Below are positions 39,128 through 51,543 of a DNA stretch of 64,000 bases, piece after piece. Each line of letters opens with the position of its first letter. The first letter of the stretch is position 1. Source of the stretch: Escarpia spicata. Its lineage: Eukaryota; Annelida; Polychaeta; Sabellida; Siboglinidae. The stretch is taken from the NCBI GenBank assembly GCA_963995525.1, contig OZ023205.1, positions 60,698,609 to 60,762,608 on the forward strand, read 5' to 3'. Under the pieces are notes generated by a model. The model ran no database searches, was not told the DNA's origin, and was given only the letters and a program-made list of their open reading frames with translations. The position numbers were made by a program, and so were the translations under genes.

Positions 39128-40330
39128 CAGAAAAACTCGTCTAAGTCGGATCTTTGCTCAACTCGGACAGAATTCTGAGGAACAGTTGATTTGTAAAGTA
39201 TTCCCCATAAAAATCTTCGTCTAAGTCGGATCTTCGCCTAACTCGGAATAACTGAGTCGGTCCATTTGGTCCGAGATAATGTGTTTTTCTTCACCTAAGT
39301 CGGAATGCAGTATTCAACAAAATATCTTGGTTGCTTGGTGTATGTGTACCAGATGAACTAAAATGTGAAACGGCTATTCCAAAAACTAATCCAGACAGCC
39401 ACAGCAATATACGTATAGGTGTCACGTCTTCACTCATCTAATACAACTACCGTCACCATGCCAATGGACGTTGGTATAACCAAGAACACGACATTCCATT
39501 ACCGGTACATCCTAGCCACCAGGAGACTAGTGGCATCAGAAGGAGTCACACCGTTTTCTCAAGAATTTAAACAATGTTGGACGTTGTCATTACCCTGAAA
39601 CCAGCATGGAACACACTGAAACCAGCGTGGAACACACTGAAACCAGCGTGCAACACACTGAAACCAGCGTGGAACACACTGAAACCAGCGTGCAACACAC
39701 TGAAACCAGTGAAGCAGCTCCTTCATTCAGAAACGTACGGAATAAGATCCACGAGATGTATGGAGATGTTGTTTGCACGACAGACGACTGTGTTGGTGTG
39801 GACGAAACAACAGAAAAGTTGGCTACTCCAAATAATGAGCAGATCATAGAAACCGTACAACACCCCAACGCAGACGGTTGGTTTACTGAGCAATGATGAG
39901 GGTGCTGAAGTCTCGGTGTTTGAAGACAAGATAACAAAACTCAGTGACACACATGCTGCTTTATAGATGCTAATTAAGACACTCTGGTTTGAAGCTTGTG
40001 AAATGTGCCTGACAAGTAGAAGCCATTATCATGAGATAGAAGATGACAATCAATAAAAATTACAAAGCTATAACCTTAGAGATTCATGCCAAAATGAAGC
40101 ACAAAACTGTTCTAATACTGCATAATGTTGTATGTTGCTTGAGGAAATCAACATATATATGTAGAATTACCACAGTATTCAGTCACATTGAAGTGTTACT
40201 CACATTTACCTAAGGGCGTTTAGAGGGTTGCCTTTGGCGCTGGGATGTCATCTTCGGCTAAGTTGGATTTTCGCGTAACTCGGATTAAATCATTCGGTCT
40301 GATTGAATCCGATTTAGGTGAGGTTTACTG
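39128..40330. mobile_element. pogo/Tigger-type DNA transposon, decayed
   Basis: The element starts CAGAAAAACTCGTCTAAGTC and ends, in reverse complement, CAGTAAACCTCACCTAAATC. CAG/CTG termini are followed by repeated TCGGA-type sub-terminal motifs on both ends. It is flanked by the expected TA target duplication (39126-39127 and 40331-40332). These features are characteristic of the pogo/Tigger branch of Tc1/mariner. At 1203 bp it is too short for a full transposase. The interior holds an open frame (39606-39896) that may be a transposase C-terminal remnant, plus a 21-bp array. It lies in the kinase intron. Confidence 0.8.
39590..39712. repeat. 21-bp array inside the transposon
   Basis: Six units of CTGAAACCAGCGTGGAACAC plus one base, in the interior of the pogo-like element. 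In the plus frame starting at 39606 they encode five EHTETSV/QHTETSV heptads, followed by 57 non-repetitive codons to a stop at about 39896. Confidence 0.9.
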
Positions 40331-41585
40331 TATATTGGAGGTAAATCGGATTTAAATGTTGGTGATTTGGAGGTGGGTAAATTTCATGTGTTCAGAACTA
40401 TGTCAACAATAATTAATTTTGGTACAATTTGGGGGTCAGATTTCAGTACAAAAGATAGGAGGGTGGGTGCACATATTTTGGGACCGCCCCCTAAGTTTTA
40501 ATTTGTAGATCCATACATTGGCAAATTTTTCTATGGATACAAAAACTATTGAATAATCCAAATATGTGTGCACAGTGAACAACATCCATTTGAGCATATA
40601 TGCTAGCGCCACCTTGTGTGAAAGTACAGAGAAGCCACCACGGGCGATTACTAATGCAACAACATATCAAACGGCATAATGAAGTACTAACTGCAGAGAG
40701 ACATCATCAGTTGGTGTATCACGACACACAGCAGGTAATCCTCTCAGCCCAGACAAGACACTTGGATCACAGCTATGTCCAGGGACAGGATACATCCAAT
40801 TTGTCAGGAAGTCTATTACTCTGCCTCCCGCATGTAAACAGTGTCAATTGCAGGAAGCCAAACAAAACACTGCATTGCTTCTGCCACATTTGTAGATAAA
40901 CTTCTCTGTCTGGAGGCTGGATTCAATTTGAGCCTCTCCTTGGAACAGGGTGCGCACACATTCATAGCTACTATAAATTCTGTTTCCTTGCTACGATAAA
41001 TAAAAGTTCATGTCAAAACCAACTTCGAGCATGACCCATACATAAATCCAATAACACAGTTGAATATTCCCAGTGAATGTGCATTTGTTGTCACGGACAG
41101 TAACAACATCGCAACGATCTTTATGTACATCTCAATTAGCTCTTTAACTGTAATTGATCTGCCTGTATTTCAGTATTAACATCACACAGGCAGTATCTGA
41201 TACGTTAATCTTAATTAAATACCTCTATGTTGGATGTGGTTTGGGTTGACGCAGAAATATGAGGTCTCTCTCTCCACCACAAACACACCTCTGTACAGTG
41301 AGCTGCTACCCAGTGCCACGTAATGTCACAGCATGTCCCAACAGGCTCAATGATGACGTATTAAGGGGGTTTAATAGTTCAAACTGATACATTAAACTAT
41401 TAGCTAAGATCATCTACCAATCAATCAAAAGGACCAATATTGTCAGAGTGGCTTGGCCTTATGGCTAACTTTAAGAGTTCGTCAGTCCTTACGAGTCATG
41501 ACCACTGCTGTGTACTTACAGGGTTCAGACACCCCCAGTCATTTCTCCAAATGAAATTAATGAAAAGGCAGTTTTAAGAAAGTTT
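40331..41585. other. Kinase intron, no gene seen
   Basis: The plus frame at 40600-40899 (99 codons) was examined and resembles no family. Nothing else recognised. Confidence 0.4.
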
Positions 41586-41589
41586 TTTA

Positions 41590-41945
41590 AGATGAAGCTG
41601 GTGAGGAGTTGACTAGAGTGGACTGGACATGTGGAGTGGACTAGAGTGGAGTCTGTGGACTGGACATGTGGAGAGAATGGGAGTAGAACAGTTGGCAAAG
41701 AAGGGAGATGCCCGGTGAGTGGAGGAGAACAAGGAGACAAGGACAACCTAGACTGTGATGGGAGGTAAACAGAGATTTGGAAGGATGGGGAGATGAGTGG
41801 AGAATGACAGTGAAAGTTAGCAGGGAATGGAGACAGTTGGTGGAAATAACAGTGCAAGATCAGCGAGGGAAAAAAAACCCAGAAATCGAGGATAAGAATC
41901 GAGGCTGGCCTCACCCCGACAGACAGAGAAGCAAATGAGGAGAAC
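41590..41945 (+). pseudogene. LINE reverse-transcriptase C-terminal scrap
   Basis: WTGHVERMGVEQLAKK (about 41655-41702) matches the RW.GHV.RM...LPK motif that follows the reverse transcriptase in many LINEs. In a different frame downstream are DEWRMTVKVSREWRQLVEIT and a short tail. Stops and frame changes separate the parts. A small internal duplication of GTGGACTGGACATGTGGA is present. Confidence 0.7.
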
Positions 41946-43361
41946 AACAAATACCCCTCCCTTCTTTATATTAGGAGATATATATTATTATTGTTTCCCA
42001 AAGAGGTTGGGTTGGTGTGGGAATGAAGCCATATGAACAGCTCTGACGTTATCGCAAGTGTAAAGACATCACACCCTATAAGTACCTTTGACATTTATTA
42101 CATTAATAATTACACACATATATATATATATTTCAAAGTAACGTGTTAGAAACATTATTTTTTAAATCATACTCCGTTAAAAATTTAAATTATCTATACC
42201 TATATATAATACAGTTTACAGTATAAATTGGCATTCCGTACATATTAACTGAGAATAGTTGTAAACAGCATAGCCACAGCATGCTTACACGGAGAATGAA
42301 ACAATCTATTTTTAGCTACAGTGGGTTTTACCACAATGGTACATTAACCCTCTAATGAACATATGAAATGCCAAAGACCACCTGAGGAGTCGCACAATAC
42401 TGAGCCAAACTGGTGTCCTGTAACTTACGCTATATTTTGCTCCATAAACAGCTTCTTTGTGGACAGTTCCTGCTGATTAACATTTGTGCTGTATCTTAGG
42501 CCCATGAAGAAAAAAGAGACACAAAAAACACATCCTGCCTGTTTATTGTTGTTTGAAAAAAATTGTGGTTGTGGACAAAAAAATTGGTGGATAACATAAG
42601 TTACAGTGTCCACCATTTCAGGTCCAGAGAGCTCTGATCATTCTTAACGTTTTAAAAGTCTTGGTTGGATTCTGATGAGGTACTAGCATACATCAGTCAA
42701 GCAAATTTTGATTTCTGAAGGGTTTCACATTCTCATATTTTACTTAAAAGACACCGTGTAACTTTCATCGTGAACTTCACTTGGCATTGTGTCACATAAC
42801 AGTGAGTAAAGAGATCTTATCTGCTTCTTTCATTGTAGGTGTAGATGTATCTTGGCTACCATCTAAGACAGTTTTTCATTTATTTTAAGCACTTTTTGTT
42901 TTTTGTACTTTTGTTTTCGGTGTCTAGTCCTCCTATTTTAGCCCAGTGCAACTCCTCACCTATATATATATAGTATTAAATACCCATATATATATATATA
43001 TAAATGAAAAATTACCTTTACTAGCCACATGTACATAGCACATACATAACAAATCACCTTCCAAGAGTGACTTCTTAGCACCAAACACTGACACAGTTGT
43101 GAAGTAAGCAGTGCCTTAAGCTGAAAGCTAACTATCAGCTGTGGTCATGGCTGACGGCTCACTGGTTGTGGTTGACTGACCCCATGGCAGTCAGTCCTAT
43201 AACTGTGTTGAAAGTACAGTTCCTGTCCTTATCTGATGTCAATGTTTGGTTAGAGGCAGCAAAAGCCAGTCAATACCCTTTTAGAAATCACTCACAAATG
43301 GTCAGTGTACTATGCACAGACATAACAGGGCAGAATACAGCCTTGGAATGTGTCCAACAAA
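41946..43361. other. Kinase intron with TA-rich simple repeats
   Basis: TA runs near 42118 and 42959-43003. No gene recognised. Confidence 0.45.
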
Positions 43362-43362
43362 A

Positions 43363-44640
43363 ATGAATCCATGTTATTCGCAACAATCTGCACTCTTGTA
43401 CTGGTTTGAAGTAAGTATTGCAGTTTAAGAATGCATTATTCATTTGGATGCACCACCTGGGAGAAGTAGTCACATAAAAATGAATCCATGCTATTCGCAA
43501 CAATCTGCACTCTTGTACTGGTTTGAAGTAAGTATTGCAGTTTAAGAATGCATTATTCATTTGGATGCACCACCTGGGAGAAGTAGTCACATAAAAATGA
43601 ATCCATGCTATTCGCAACAATGTGCACTCTTGTACTGGTTTGAAGTAAGTATTGCAGTTTAAGAATGCATTATTCATTTGGATGCACCACCTGGGAGAAG
43701 TAGTCACATAAAAATGAATCCATGCTATTCGCAACAATGTGCACTCTTGTACTGGTTTGAAGTAAGTATTGCAGTTTAAGAATGCATTATTCATTTGGAT
43801 GCACCACCTGGGAGAAGTAGTCACATAAAAATTAATCCATGCTATTCGCAACAATGTGCACTCTTGTACTGGTTTGAAGTAAGTATTGCAGTTTAAGAAT
43901 GCATTATTCATTTGGATGCACCACCTGGGAGAAGTAGTCACATAAAAATGAATCCATGCTATTCGCAACAATCTGCACTCTTGTACTGGTTTGAAGTAAG
44001 TATTGCAGTTTAAGAATGCATTATTCATTTGGATGCACCACCTGGGAGAAATAGTCACATAAAATGAATCCATGCTATTCGCAACAATCTGCACTCTTGT
44101 ACTGGTTTGAAGTAAGTATTGCAGTTTAAGAATGCATTATTCATTTGGATGCACCACCTGGGAGAAATAGTCACATAAAATGAATCCATGCTATTCGCAA
44201 CAATCTGCACTCTTGTACTGGTTTGAAGTAAGTATTGCAGTTTAAGAATGCATTATTCATTTGGATGCACCACCTGGCAGAAATAGTCACATAAAATGAA
44301 TCCATGCTATTCGCAACAATGTGCACTCTTGTACTGGTTTGAAGTAAGTATTGCAGTTTAAGAATGCATTATTTATTTGGATGCACCACCTGGCAGAAAT
44401 AGTCACATAAAATGAATCCATGCTATTCGCAACAATCTGCACTCTTGTACTGGTTTGAAGTAAGTATTGCAGTTTAAGAATGCATTATTTATTTGGATGC
44501 ACCACCTGGCAGAAATAGTCACATAAAATGAATCCATGCTATTCGCAACAATGTGCACTCTTGTACTGGTTTGAAGTAAGTATTGCAGTTTAAGAATGCA
44601 TTATTCATTTGGATGCACCACCTGGCAGAAATAGTCACAT
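43363..44640. repeat. Homogeneous 117/116-bp satellite, 11 units
   Basis: Eleven units, each containing TTCGCAACAATCTGCACTCT, TGTACTGGTTTGAAGTAAGT and ATTGCAGTTTAAGAATGCAT. The first six are 117 bp and the rest 116 bp (one A lost before ATGAATCC). Units are nearly identical. Variants (CTGCAC/GTGCAC, GGGAG/GGCAG, AGTAG/AATAG, TTCAT/TTTAT) cluster along the array. The 117-bp period is 39 codons, so the minus strand is open for 268 codons (43288-44094) until the unit length changes. The peptide has no family resemblance. Confidence 0.95.
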
Positions 44641-45611
44641 CTCAACATAATTTTAATTGTGTACCCAAAAGAAATGTGTACGTCAGAGAGTTTAACCACC
44701 ACAACAACTGCACATGTATCAGCCCTCTAAATTGTGACTGAATTGGTCACATGTGCGACTGTTTTTTCTGTTTAGCGACTGACACGTGATTGTGTCCGGT
44801 CACCCACTGACGACCGCGACGAGTCTGTAATAACAGATCATGCGGTGTCATTTGCCGTTTCATAAACCATGTGTTGTCGTTTCTCGGAAACACCGTAAAC
44901 TATACCGACTTTATTGGCGGTATTTTAAAACAAACATGATTACTCTGCAACGGTATTAGTTTATTTTGGTGGTTTTATGACACAGGATTAAAAAAACGTG
45001 CAAGGCAAATTTTGCTCAAATAAATGTTGTTAGAAAAGTTAACCACACAGTAAAACAGTATTATACATTGTACAGATGCATAGATCGTAACATTGTAATG
45101 TTTTAAATATTTGACAGAATCTATTATTTCTCAAAGTTAACTTTGAAATAAAATATACCGTTTCTGAACAGAAAGGGCTTCTTTTTCACCGTAAACAGGA
45201 AATGCATCATTTGACACAGAATTTGTCTTTTTCTGAAACAGAATTTAGAAACAGAAAATCAGTGTCCCTATACATACATGAATATTTGCTGTTAATTATT
45301 GGTAATTTCAGGGATTCCACATATGACTGTTATTAATTTGCCAGTGTACCATGTTATAATGCATAAAGTTAGTATCTGGCCACATAGTCACACATGTTTT
45401 AAATTTATTTATATTTCAAACGGACATCTATGGTTAAGTTGGATTATATTGGTACTGAAAGCACAATTGCATACATACGCACACACAATTACTTGGCTCC
45501 TACTTTTTAAATTCGGCTCCTAAAAAATGTAGGTAGGAGCCAGTTGGCACCTGGACAAAAAAGTTAACTTAGAGGGCTGCTGTATGATATCATTCAGTCA
45601 CTGAACTGCCA
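44641..45611. other. Kinase intron, no gene seen
   Basis: Nothing recognised on either strand. Confidence 0.4.
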
Positions 45612-46135
45612 GAACGACACTGTGATGGGAGAGTATTGGAATCTCAGACAAGGACACTGTGATGGGAGAGTATTGGAATCTCAGACAAGGACACTGTGAT
45701 GGGAGAGTATTGGAATCTCAGACAAGGACACTGTGATGGGAGAGTATTGGAATCTCAGACAAGGACACTGTGATGGGAGACTACTTACTGGAATCTCAGA
45801 CAATGACACTGTGATGGGAGAGTATTGGAATCTCAGACAAGGGCACTATGATGGGAGAGTATTGGAATGTCTGACAATGACACTGTGATGAGAGAGTATT
45901 GGAATCTCAGACAAGGACACTATGATGGGAGAGTATTGGAATCTCAGACAATGGCACTGTGATGGGAGAGTATTGGAATCTCAAACAATGACACTGTGAT
46001 GAAAGAGTATTGGAATCTCAGACAATGACACTGTGATAGGAGAGTATTGGACTCTCAGACAATGACACTGTGATAGGAGAGTAGTGGAATCTCTGACAAG
46101 GAGACCATGATAGAAGAGTTTTGGAATCTTGAACA
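45612..46135. repeat. 37-bp minisatellite, about 13-14 units
   Basis: Units read ACACTGTGATGGGAGAGTAT then TGGAATCTCAGACAAGG. The first four are identical and divergence grows to the right. One unit has a 4-bp insertion (TACTTACTGG, about 45783). Confidence 0.92.
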
Positions 46136-49100
46136 TGGGTACCACAGTAACAGTGTATTGTACTATTAAACACAGGTAACATAATAGCTAAGTACCGGAC
46201 ACATTGAAGATTATCTAAAACAAGGGGACAGTGTTATTACCGGTAATCTAACTAGATCATAGAATCTCAAATCATTGTATCAAAGTTTCCCTCCAACCAG
46301 GGTGCTGAATCCTGACTCGCTAATGCCCCAGGTCAGTGAGTTGTACTCAGGAGAGGCTGACAATTGACAGTGAAAGAAATAGTTTAATTGATACCCTTTT
46401 AACAATAACATCACTACGACTGAATACTTCTCCTCAGTGATATATTCCACTGACATGCATACAAGTCAGCGGCACTTAGCGTAGGGACAATCACAAGTGC
46501 TGCTGCTTTATGCTGATGAGTGTAGGCTCTTTGACATTTGGTGAAATTGTAATGACACCACACGCCACTGCCATGGTGATACTGTTACCATAGCAACGCA
46601 CACCTTGCCAGTGTCACAAACTCACAGCGCACAGGCTGGCTAATCAAGACCACAGTCTTGCTGATTCTTCAACTCCCTGTTATGTCGGAAACTCATGTAC
46701 ACGGTTCCATGGAAATGACACAACAAAAGACAGTAATCACAAGACTCACAACATTCATGGTTAATCCCTGCAGTTTCTTCCTAAAGAGTCGTTCACATTG
46801 CCAACATTTACCTATCTGTGCATCTAGTGTACAAAAGAGGGTAACAGGGCACATATTAAATATAATAATTTCGGTCGTGTGGGAACTCACAACCACTAAT
46901 TATAGATAAATGTTTGTTGACATGACAATGGTGTTTTTTATTATAAAAATAATGTCATTTGCATGTACAGTGATATAACATTGTCATAGATCTACATAAG
47001 TATTATGATTTGCGACGTGAACAATTATTGACATTTCAAAGTAGTAATTCACAGAACGAGTATGCTATAAAAACGAATCCAGGTAAATGTTGATAACTGT
47101 GAATGATCCCGATTGGGTATCATGATAAGTATTATTCAGATAACCCATAGTAATATATCCATAACCACAGTAATAAAAAATACAGAACAATTTCAGCAAA
47201 CTTTAATAAAATACAGGAATGCTGCCAAGTGTTTCTACATAAGTTAACTTAATGGCTTTCTACTTTTCCAGGAGTACTAACGAAATACAGATTTGCTACA
47301 ACAGTAGAAAACATGGATAATGGAAGAGTGGAATGTTTGCGACAAGTTGGCACAGGATCGCTGAGTGTACAGCCAACTTGTCCGAGCCAATGCAGGTTCA
47401 TGGGTGTTTCACACAAAGGCGCCTTCAGTGCTCAGGAGTTCAAAGAATCAACAGACCATAACTGCCAATGACTCTGTCACAAGTCTGCTGAGGGTGAATA
47501 GACAGACATAATCACTACAACATGACAACAATGGCTGCTGTATTGACTGCAGACCACTACTCTAACCATGAGATCACAGATAGCTGTCACTAACTTGTCC
47601 AATATGAAGAACAAAGGTGTCGTTGCAGTTGGCCGCACAGAGACCAGAACATGCAGCTCTTGAACTCTAAGCAGTGGCCCAGTTACAAGGCAAGATTCTG
47701 ACACACTGAATATGGAGCTGATAAAAGTGATAGGGTACTTTGGGCAAATAGGAGTAAGTCCATAATTACTGATAACCCAACTATGTGACACGGCAGGTAA
47801 AAAAGAATCACACCATTCCTAGTCGAATAACTAGTCTGTCACTTTAAACACAAAGTACATTTGAATGTTGAACTGATCACACTTTAAGTAATACAGTAAC
47901 GTGATAGCTATTAAAAATTAAACCAACCAGTAACACTTAATTGAATATGATGTGTTCATAAAACAGTATCCATCCTGCTCAACTGAATATTTCCATTATT
48001 TCTTTAATTAAAACATTAAATTGTTACACTAAATATCACACCATGCAAGTGATCATACATATCCACATAGAGTTCAATCATTTGTAATGACTGTGCATGT
48101 ACAATCTCTGAGGACTGTCAGCTCATGTAATACTAATAAAGTGTTTTTGTATGAACCATTGATTCTATCTAGGGACATTGATTTGAATGAATGTTGCAAA
48201 ATTATACATTACACTCAACGTGTGGGATCATAATATCAAACATCCCAGTAAATAAACACAATAGATCTCTCACAGATGCAACCACGTTAGAGGGTGACGC
48301 GGGTCTTGATATGGCCCAGTCCTTCAGAAAATGTGATCTTTATGCTGAAAATTCAACCTACCAGGTCACTTGTATGTGAATATTGAACAACAGGTAAACA
48401 ACAGCAGACAAAATATACTCAGAGAATCTGTGACATTGGCATTAACCAATCAGAATAACTTGACCGTGTGATATAAATATGTATGTATGTATGTATATAT
48501 ATATTCGGGCACGCGAACACGTGCACTTACTCCCTGTATAAAGCTTTATCTATACACCGGGAAACTACGCACACAGTAACGATAGTGTCACGGGACGGAA
48601 TAACTGTGAAGCTCATTTATGTAGCAATGCCTTGACACTATAAATTTTACAGTAACCACAGAGCTACTGGTAGTCGCCGCCATTGATGTCAAGTTTTACT
48701 TGAGTTTGTTTTGTGAGTTTTGATCGTTACAGGAATGTAAGAGAATTTTTTGTAATGTAATGTGTGTATATGTATGTAAGATATGTGATGAGAAGTTTGC
48801 TGTTGTAGATGGTTGTTTTCATGGTTAGGTCAGAAAGAAAACGATCACCAAAATAGGACGCAGGGCATAATGGCCCACCATAATTTGCATTTATAAGCAA
48901 TTTATGGAGGCCATAGCCTAGAGTCGGGTATCTGCTCTATATGACTATGACCTAGTATCATAGTATATGTCAATGGCTCGACTAACTCTCATTGACATTG
49001 TGACTGTCAAGAATAACAACAAGGCAACACTTGTCACTTGAACTGAAGTTGAGTCTTAAATTTTCTTGATCATACAAAAATCACAATACCTATGAATATG

Positions 49101-49441
49101 ATGGCATGAATATGTTTACACCCACGCAGCCCATTTACATAGACATATATTCATATGTTAAACTGCGAAACGTCTGAAATAAGACATTTTAATTCCAGGT
49201 GCACTCATTTCATTCGAAACATTGATAAACCAGTTAAACTTCAACGACCGAGCCCAGACGGGTGTCGCAAATCATTCATAATATGCAGTTGGTTATGTCA
49301 CGACACTGACTAAGCTGTCATTTGCCTGGTGCAGCGCCGCCCAAAGACAGAACCCATATAATCGCTGTTAAATCTCGATCCATGTGAGGTTCAGCGTTTG
49401 CATAATGTAACTATATTACCGTGAATAAATAATGAACCTAC
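46136..49441. other. Kinase intron, no gene seen
   Basis: Contains a GTAT/TA microsatellite at 48478-48505 and becomes more CpG-rich from about 48500 to the right end. No coding exon recognised. Confidence 0.4.
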
Positions 49442-49461
49442 CGTCTTTTTACCTCTTCCAT
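49442..49461 (-). CDS. CDK16/17/18: Candidate first coding exon of the PCTAIRE kinase
   Basis: On the minus strand, AGGAAGATGG gives a good start context (A at -3, G at +4). The frame MEEVKR is then cut by a GTAGGT donor (49441-49436), leaving two bases, CG. Joined to the first base of the exon at 29798 this makes CGG (Arg), and the frame continues into the KRRLSQTLRG exon without a stop. A short basic N-terminus before KRRLS is normal for the family. The exon sits at the edge of a CpG-rich region, as expected near a promoter. The exon is only 20 coding bases and the intron would be 19.6 kb, so this is a phase- and context-based inference. An alternative start is the ATG at 29794. Confidence 0.45.
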
Positions 49462-49800
49462 CTTCCTGTTTAGCCGGCCGTCGTTTTCTTACACACAATT
49501 CTTTCAAACAAAAAAATGCTTGACACCGGTAAGTCGTGTTAATAACGTATTAGAACAACAGCAATTATCAGTATAACTCAGCAGACTGTTCTCCGGGTAA
49601 AGCAGCTTAATTTCCAAAAAGATGTATTCCTGAATTTTAAACCGTCATCCATCGCAACAAATTTTGTTATTGATGTAAGCGACTGTACAAGTGCGATGAC
49701 GCTTTTTAACCAAACGCTGCATGGTGGCATTCGGCCCTGACGGCGCGCTCTGGTGACAAGGCGGAGAAGATTCTTCTACAGTTCAACCTGGTGGTTTGTT
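49462..49800 (-). promoter_or_regulatory. CpG-rich putative promoter / 5' UTR of the kinase gene
   Basis: Relatively CpG-dense sequence (for example CGGCCGGC near 49477 and CGGCGCGCTC near 49741) immediately upstream, in minus sense, of the candidate first exon. No TATA box is evident. A minus-strand ATG at 49722-49720 with a perfect GCCACC context opens a 25-codon frame that stops at 49645, which would be an upstream ORF if transcription begins above it. Confidence 0.35.
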
Positions 49801-50996
49801 CATCAGCATGCGTTACGATGAGATGACCAGCATCAACGACAAGTATTTTTATGACAATTATTTCAAACGGTTCTTATACATGGAAGTGTCTTAATTGGAT
49901 GCTGCAGTGTATTTGTAGAACAGGGTGCAGTTGAATGGTTTAGTGAACTCAAGAATGGGGGTTGCACTCGAAGGGTTTTGGTGAGCCTCAGCCCACCTCA
50001 GCTCCACTCCAATATTCGCCACATCCTGACGACTAAGTAGGGAGATCTAGTAGTCTGAAACTATGTATGCAATTGCATGGGTGCATATCGAAGCCGAAAT
50101 AAAACATAAAAAGGGTTCTGGAATAACGGAGAAAAACACACAATTTCTACATGATTTCTACATTGGCCATTGAGGTTGGTTTCTAAAGATATAGGCGCAG
50201 AAGGAAGAAGTTACTTTATTATTATTACATAACACCCATCACTGATTAAAAAAAAAGTGGATATAAACCTTTAGTGTAGCATAGCAACATTTACTGCTGC
50301 CTGGATATGTTTATTTCTTGCTCAAATTGTCCTGCTAGCTCTACTATCAAACAACGCATTCCACATCCTACTGTAGCTGTGAGACTATATAGGCTGCATC
50401 AATGGATGCATGTACAAGGACACACTGTTTGACCTATAGTAGACCGAGGAAGCAGACTATGGTGGACATGCTCACTACAATGTCATGGTCACTAGTGTTA
50501 CGATGAAGTCAAATTTATTGATAGATAATTTACTTCCGGGTTCGTCATCCCAATGTATCTTCCAAATATTCTAGGACAGTGGCTACAACAGAGAATGCAG
50601 ACTTCAATGTGTACAGTACATTTGTACAACTGGCCCATCTTGTCTCACAGAGCGAATGTAGCGTATACGCTACGCTGGATGCCATTTTGGCAGTACCTTC
50701 ATATCACTAAATGCATAGCTGTTGCCACCAAAACTCCATATTCTTCCCGTGAAACTATATACATGTAAGGTAGCAGTTTGGACACCTACACATGTTCATA
50801 GTTATGTTGTAACATGCTAATTAAGAGATGGAATACATCTTAATTGTCATTCTAATGTCGCCACCAGCCACAATATGGCAGCACCATATGCTAAGTAGAT
50901 GACGGATATTGTTACATTCTTTATTTTGTGAAACTACATTTTCATGATTTAATTGCTAAGGTGTTGATTATAATTATATTTAGGTAATTAATTACT
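49801..50996. other. Intergenic, no gene seen
   Basis: A stretch at 49930-50030 with GGTGAGCCTCAGCCC resembles, in inverted orientation, 53105-53165; it is probably a shared mobile-element end. Nothing else recognised. Confidence 0.4.
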
Positions 50997-51467
50997 ATGA
51001 GTAACCAGTTGCTTGAATGGTATGAGATAAACTCCAGAGACACTGGTCACGTGTGTATTTTCACCAAGCATTGGTACAGCAGCTGTGGGCTAGGCTGGCT
51101 CAGGTTTCACACAACAAGGAGGAGACATTTATTTTTGGAGGGAGCCAGGCCTCGAATGAATGATGTGAGATTCATTAATGAGCCTCCAGAGCAGTGTTGG
51201 GGTTTCTTTTTGTATCCGGAAGTAAGACCACAAATAAAGAACTTGATCGAAAAGATTGGAGCCGACTTGTTGTTGTACAAATTGGCCCCGTCACATACAG
51301 TTTGGAACATTGCTTCACCAGTTATACTGGCGACTTCAACAAATCAAAGACATTCACTGGGGATACGAATAGACGCCTCATCCATTGTAGATATTATCTG
51401 GGAAAGGCAAATTATGTCACATCTGTTAAACGACACTGATAAGTTCAATCATTTATGTCCACATTGA
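50997..51467 (+). other. Unrecognised 156-codon open frame
   Basis: This is the longest plus-strand frame in the window not built from a tandem repeat. It starts MSNQLLEWYEINSRDTGHVC and contains ARPRMNDVRFINEPPEQCWG. I do not recognise the family. An 81-codon frame overlaps it (51194-51439). There is no splice-site support, no signal peptide and no membrane segment. It may be a transposon remnant or chance. Confidence 0.2.
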
Positions 51468-51543
51468 TGGACAAAGCAGTTAAGCAACGTGTCGTTCTCG
51501 AAGGTAACAGTAATAAAGCCTATTCTTTGTCAATGGCTTTCCC

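Noticed and set aside
40600..40899. 99-codon plus-strand frame rich in H and Q
   Set aside because: No recognisable domain and no supporting signals; kept as background.
43288..44094. 268-codon minus-strand frame as a repeat protein gene
   Set aside because: The frame exists only while the satellite unit is 117 bp. It has no recognised domain and stops when the unit changes to 116 bp.
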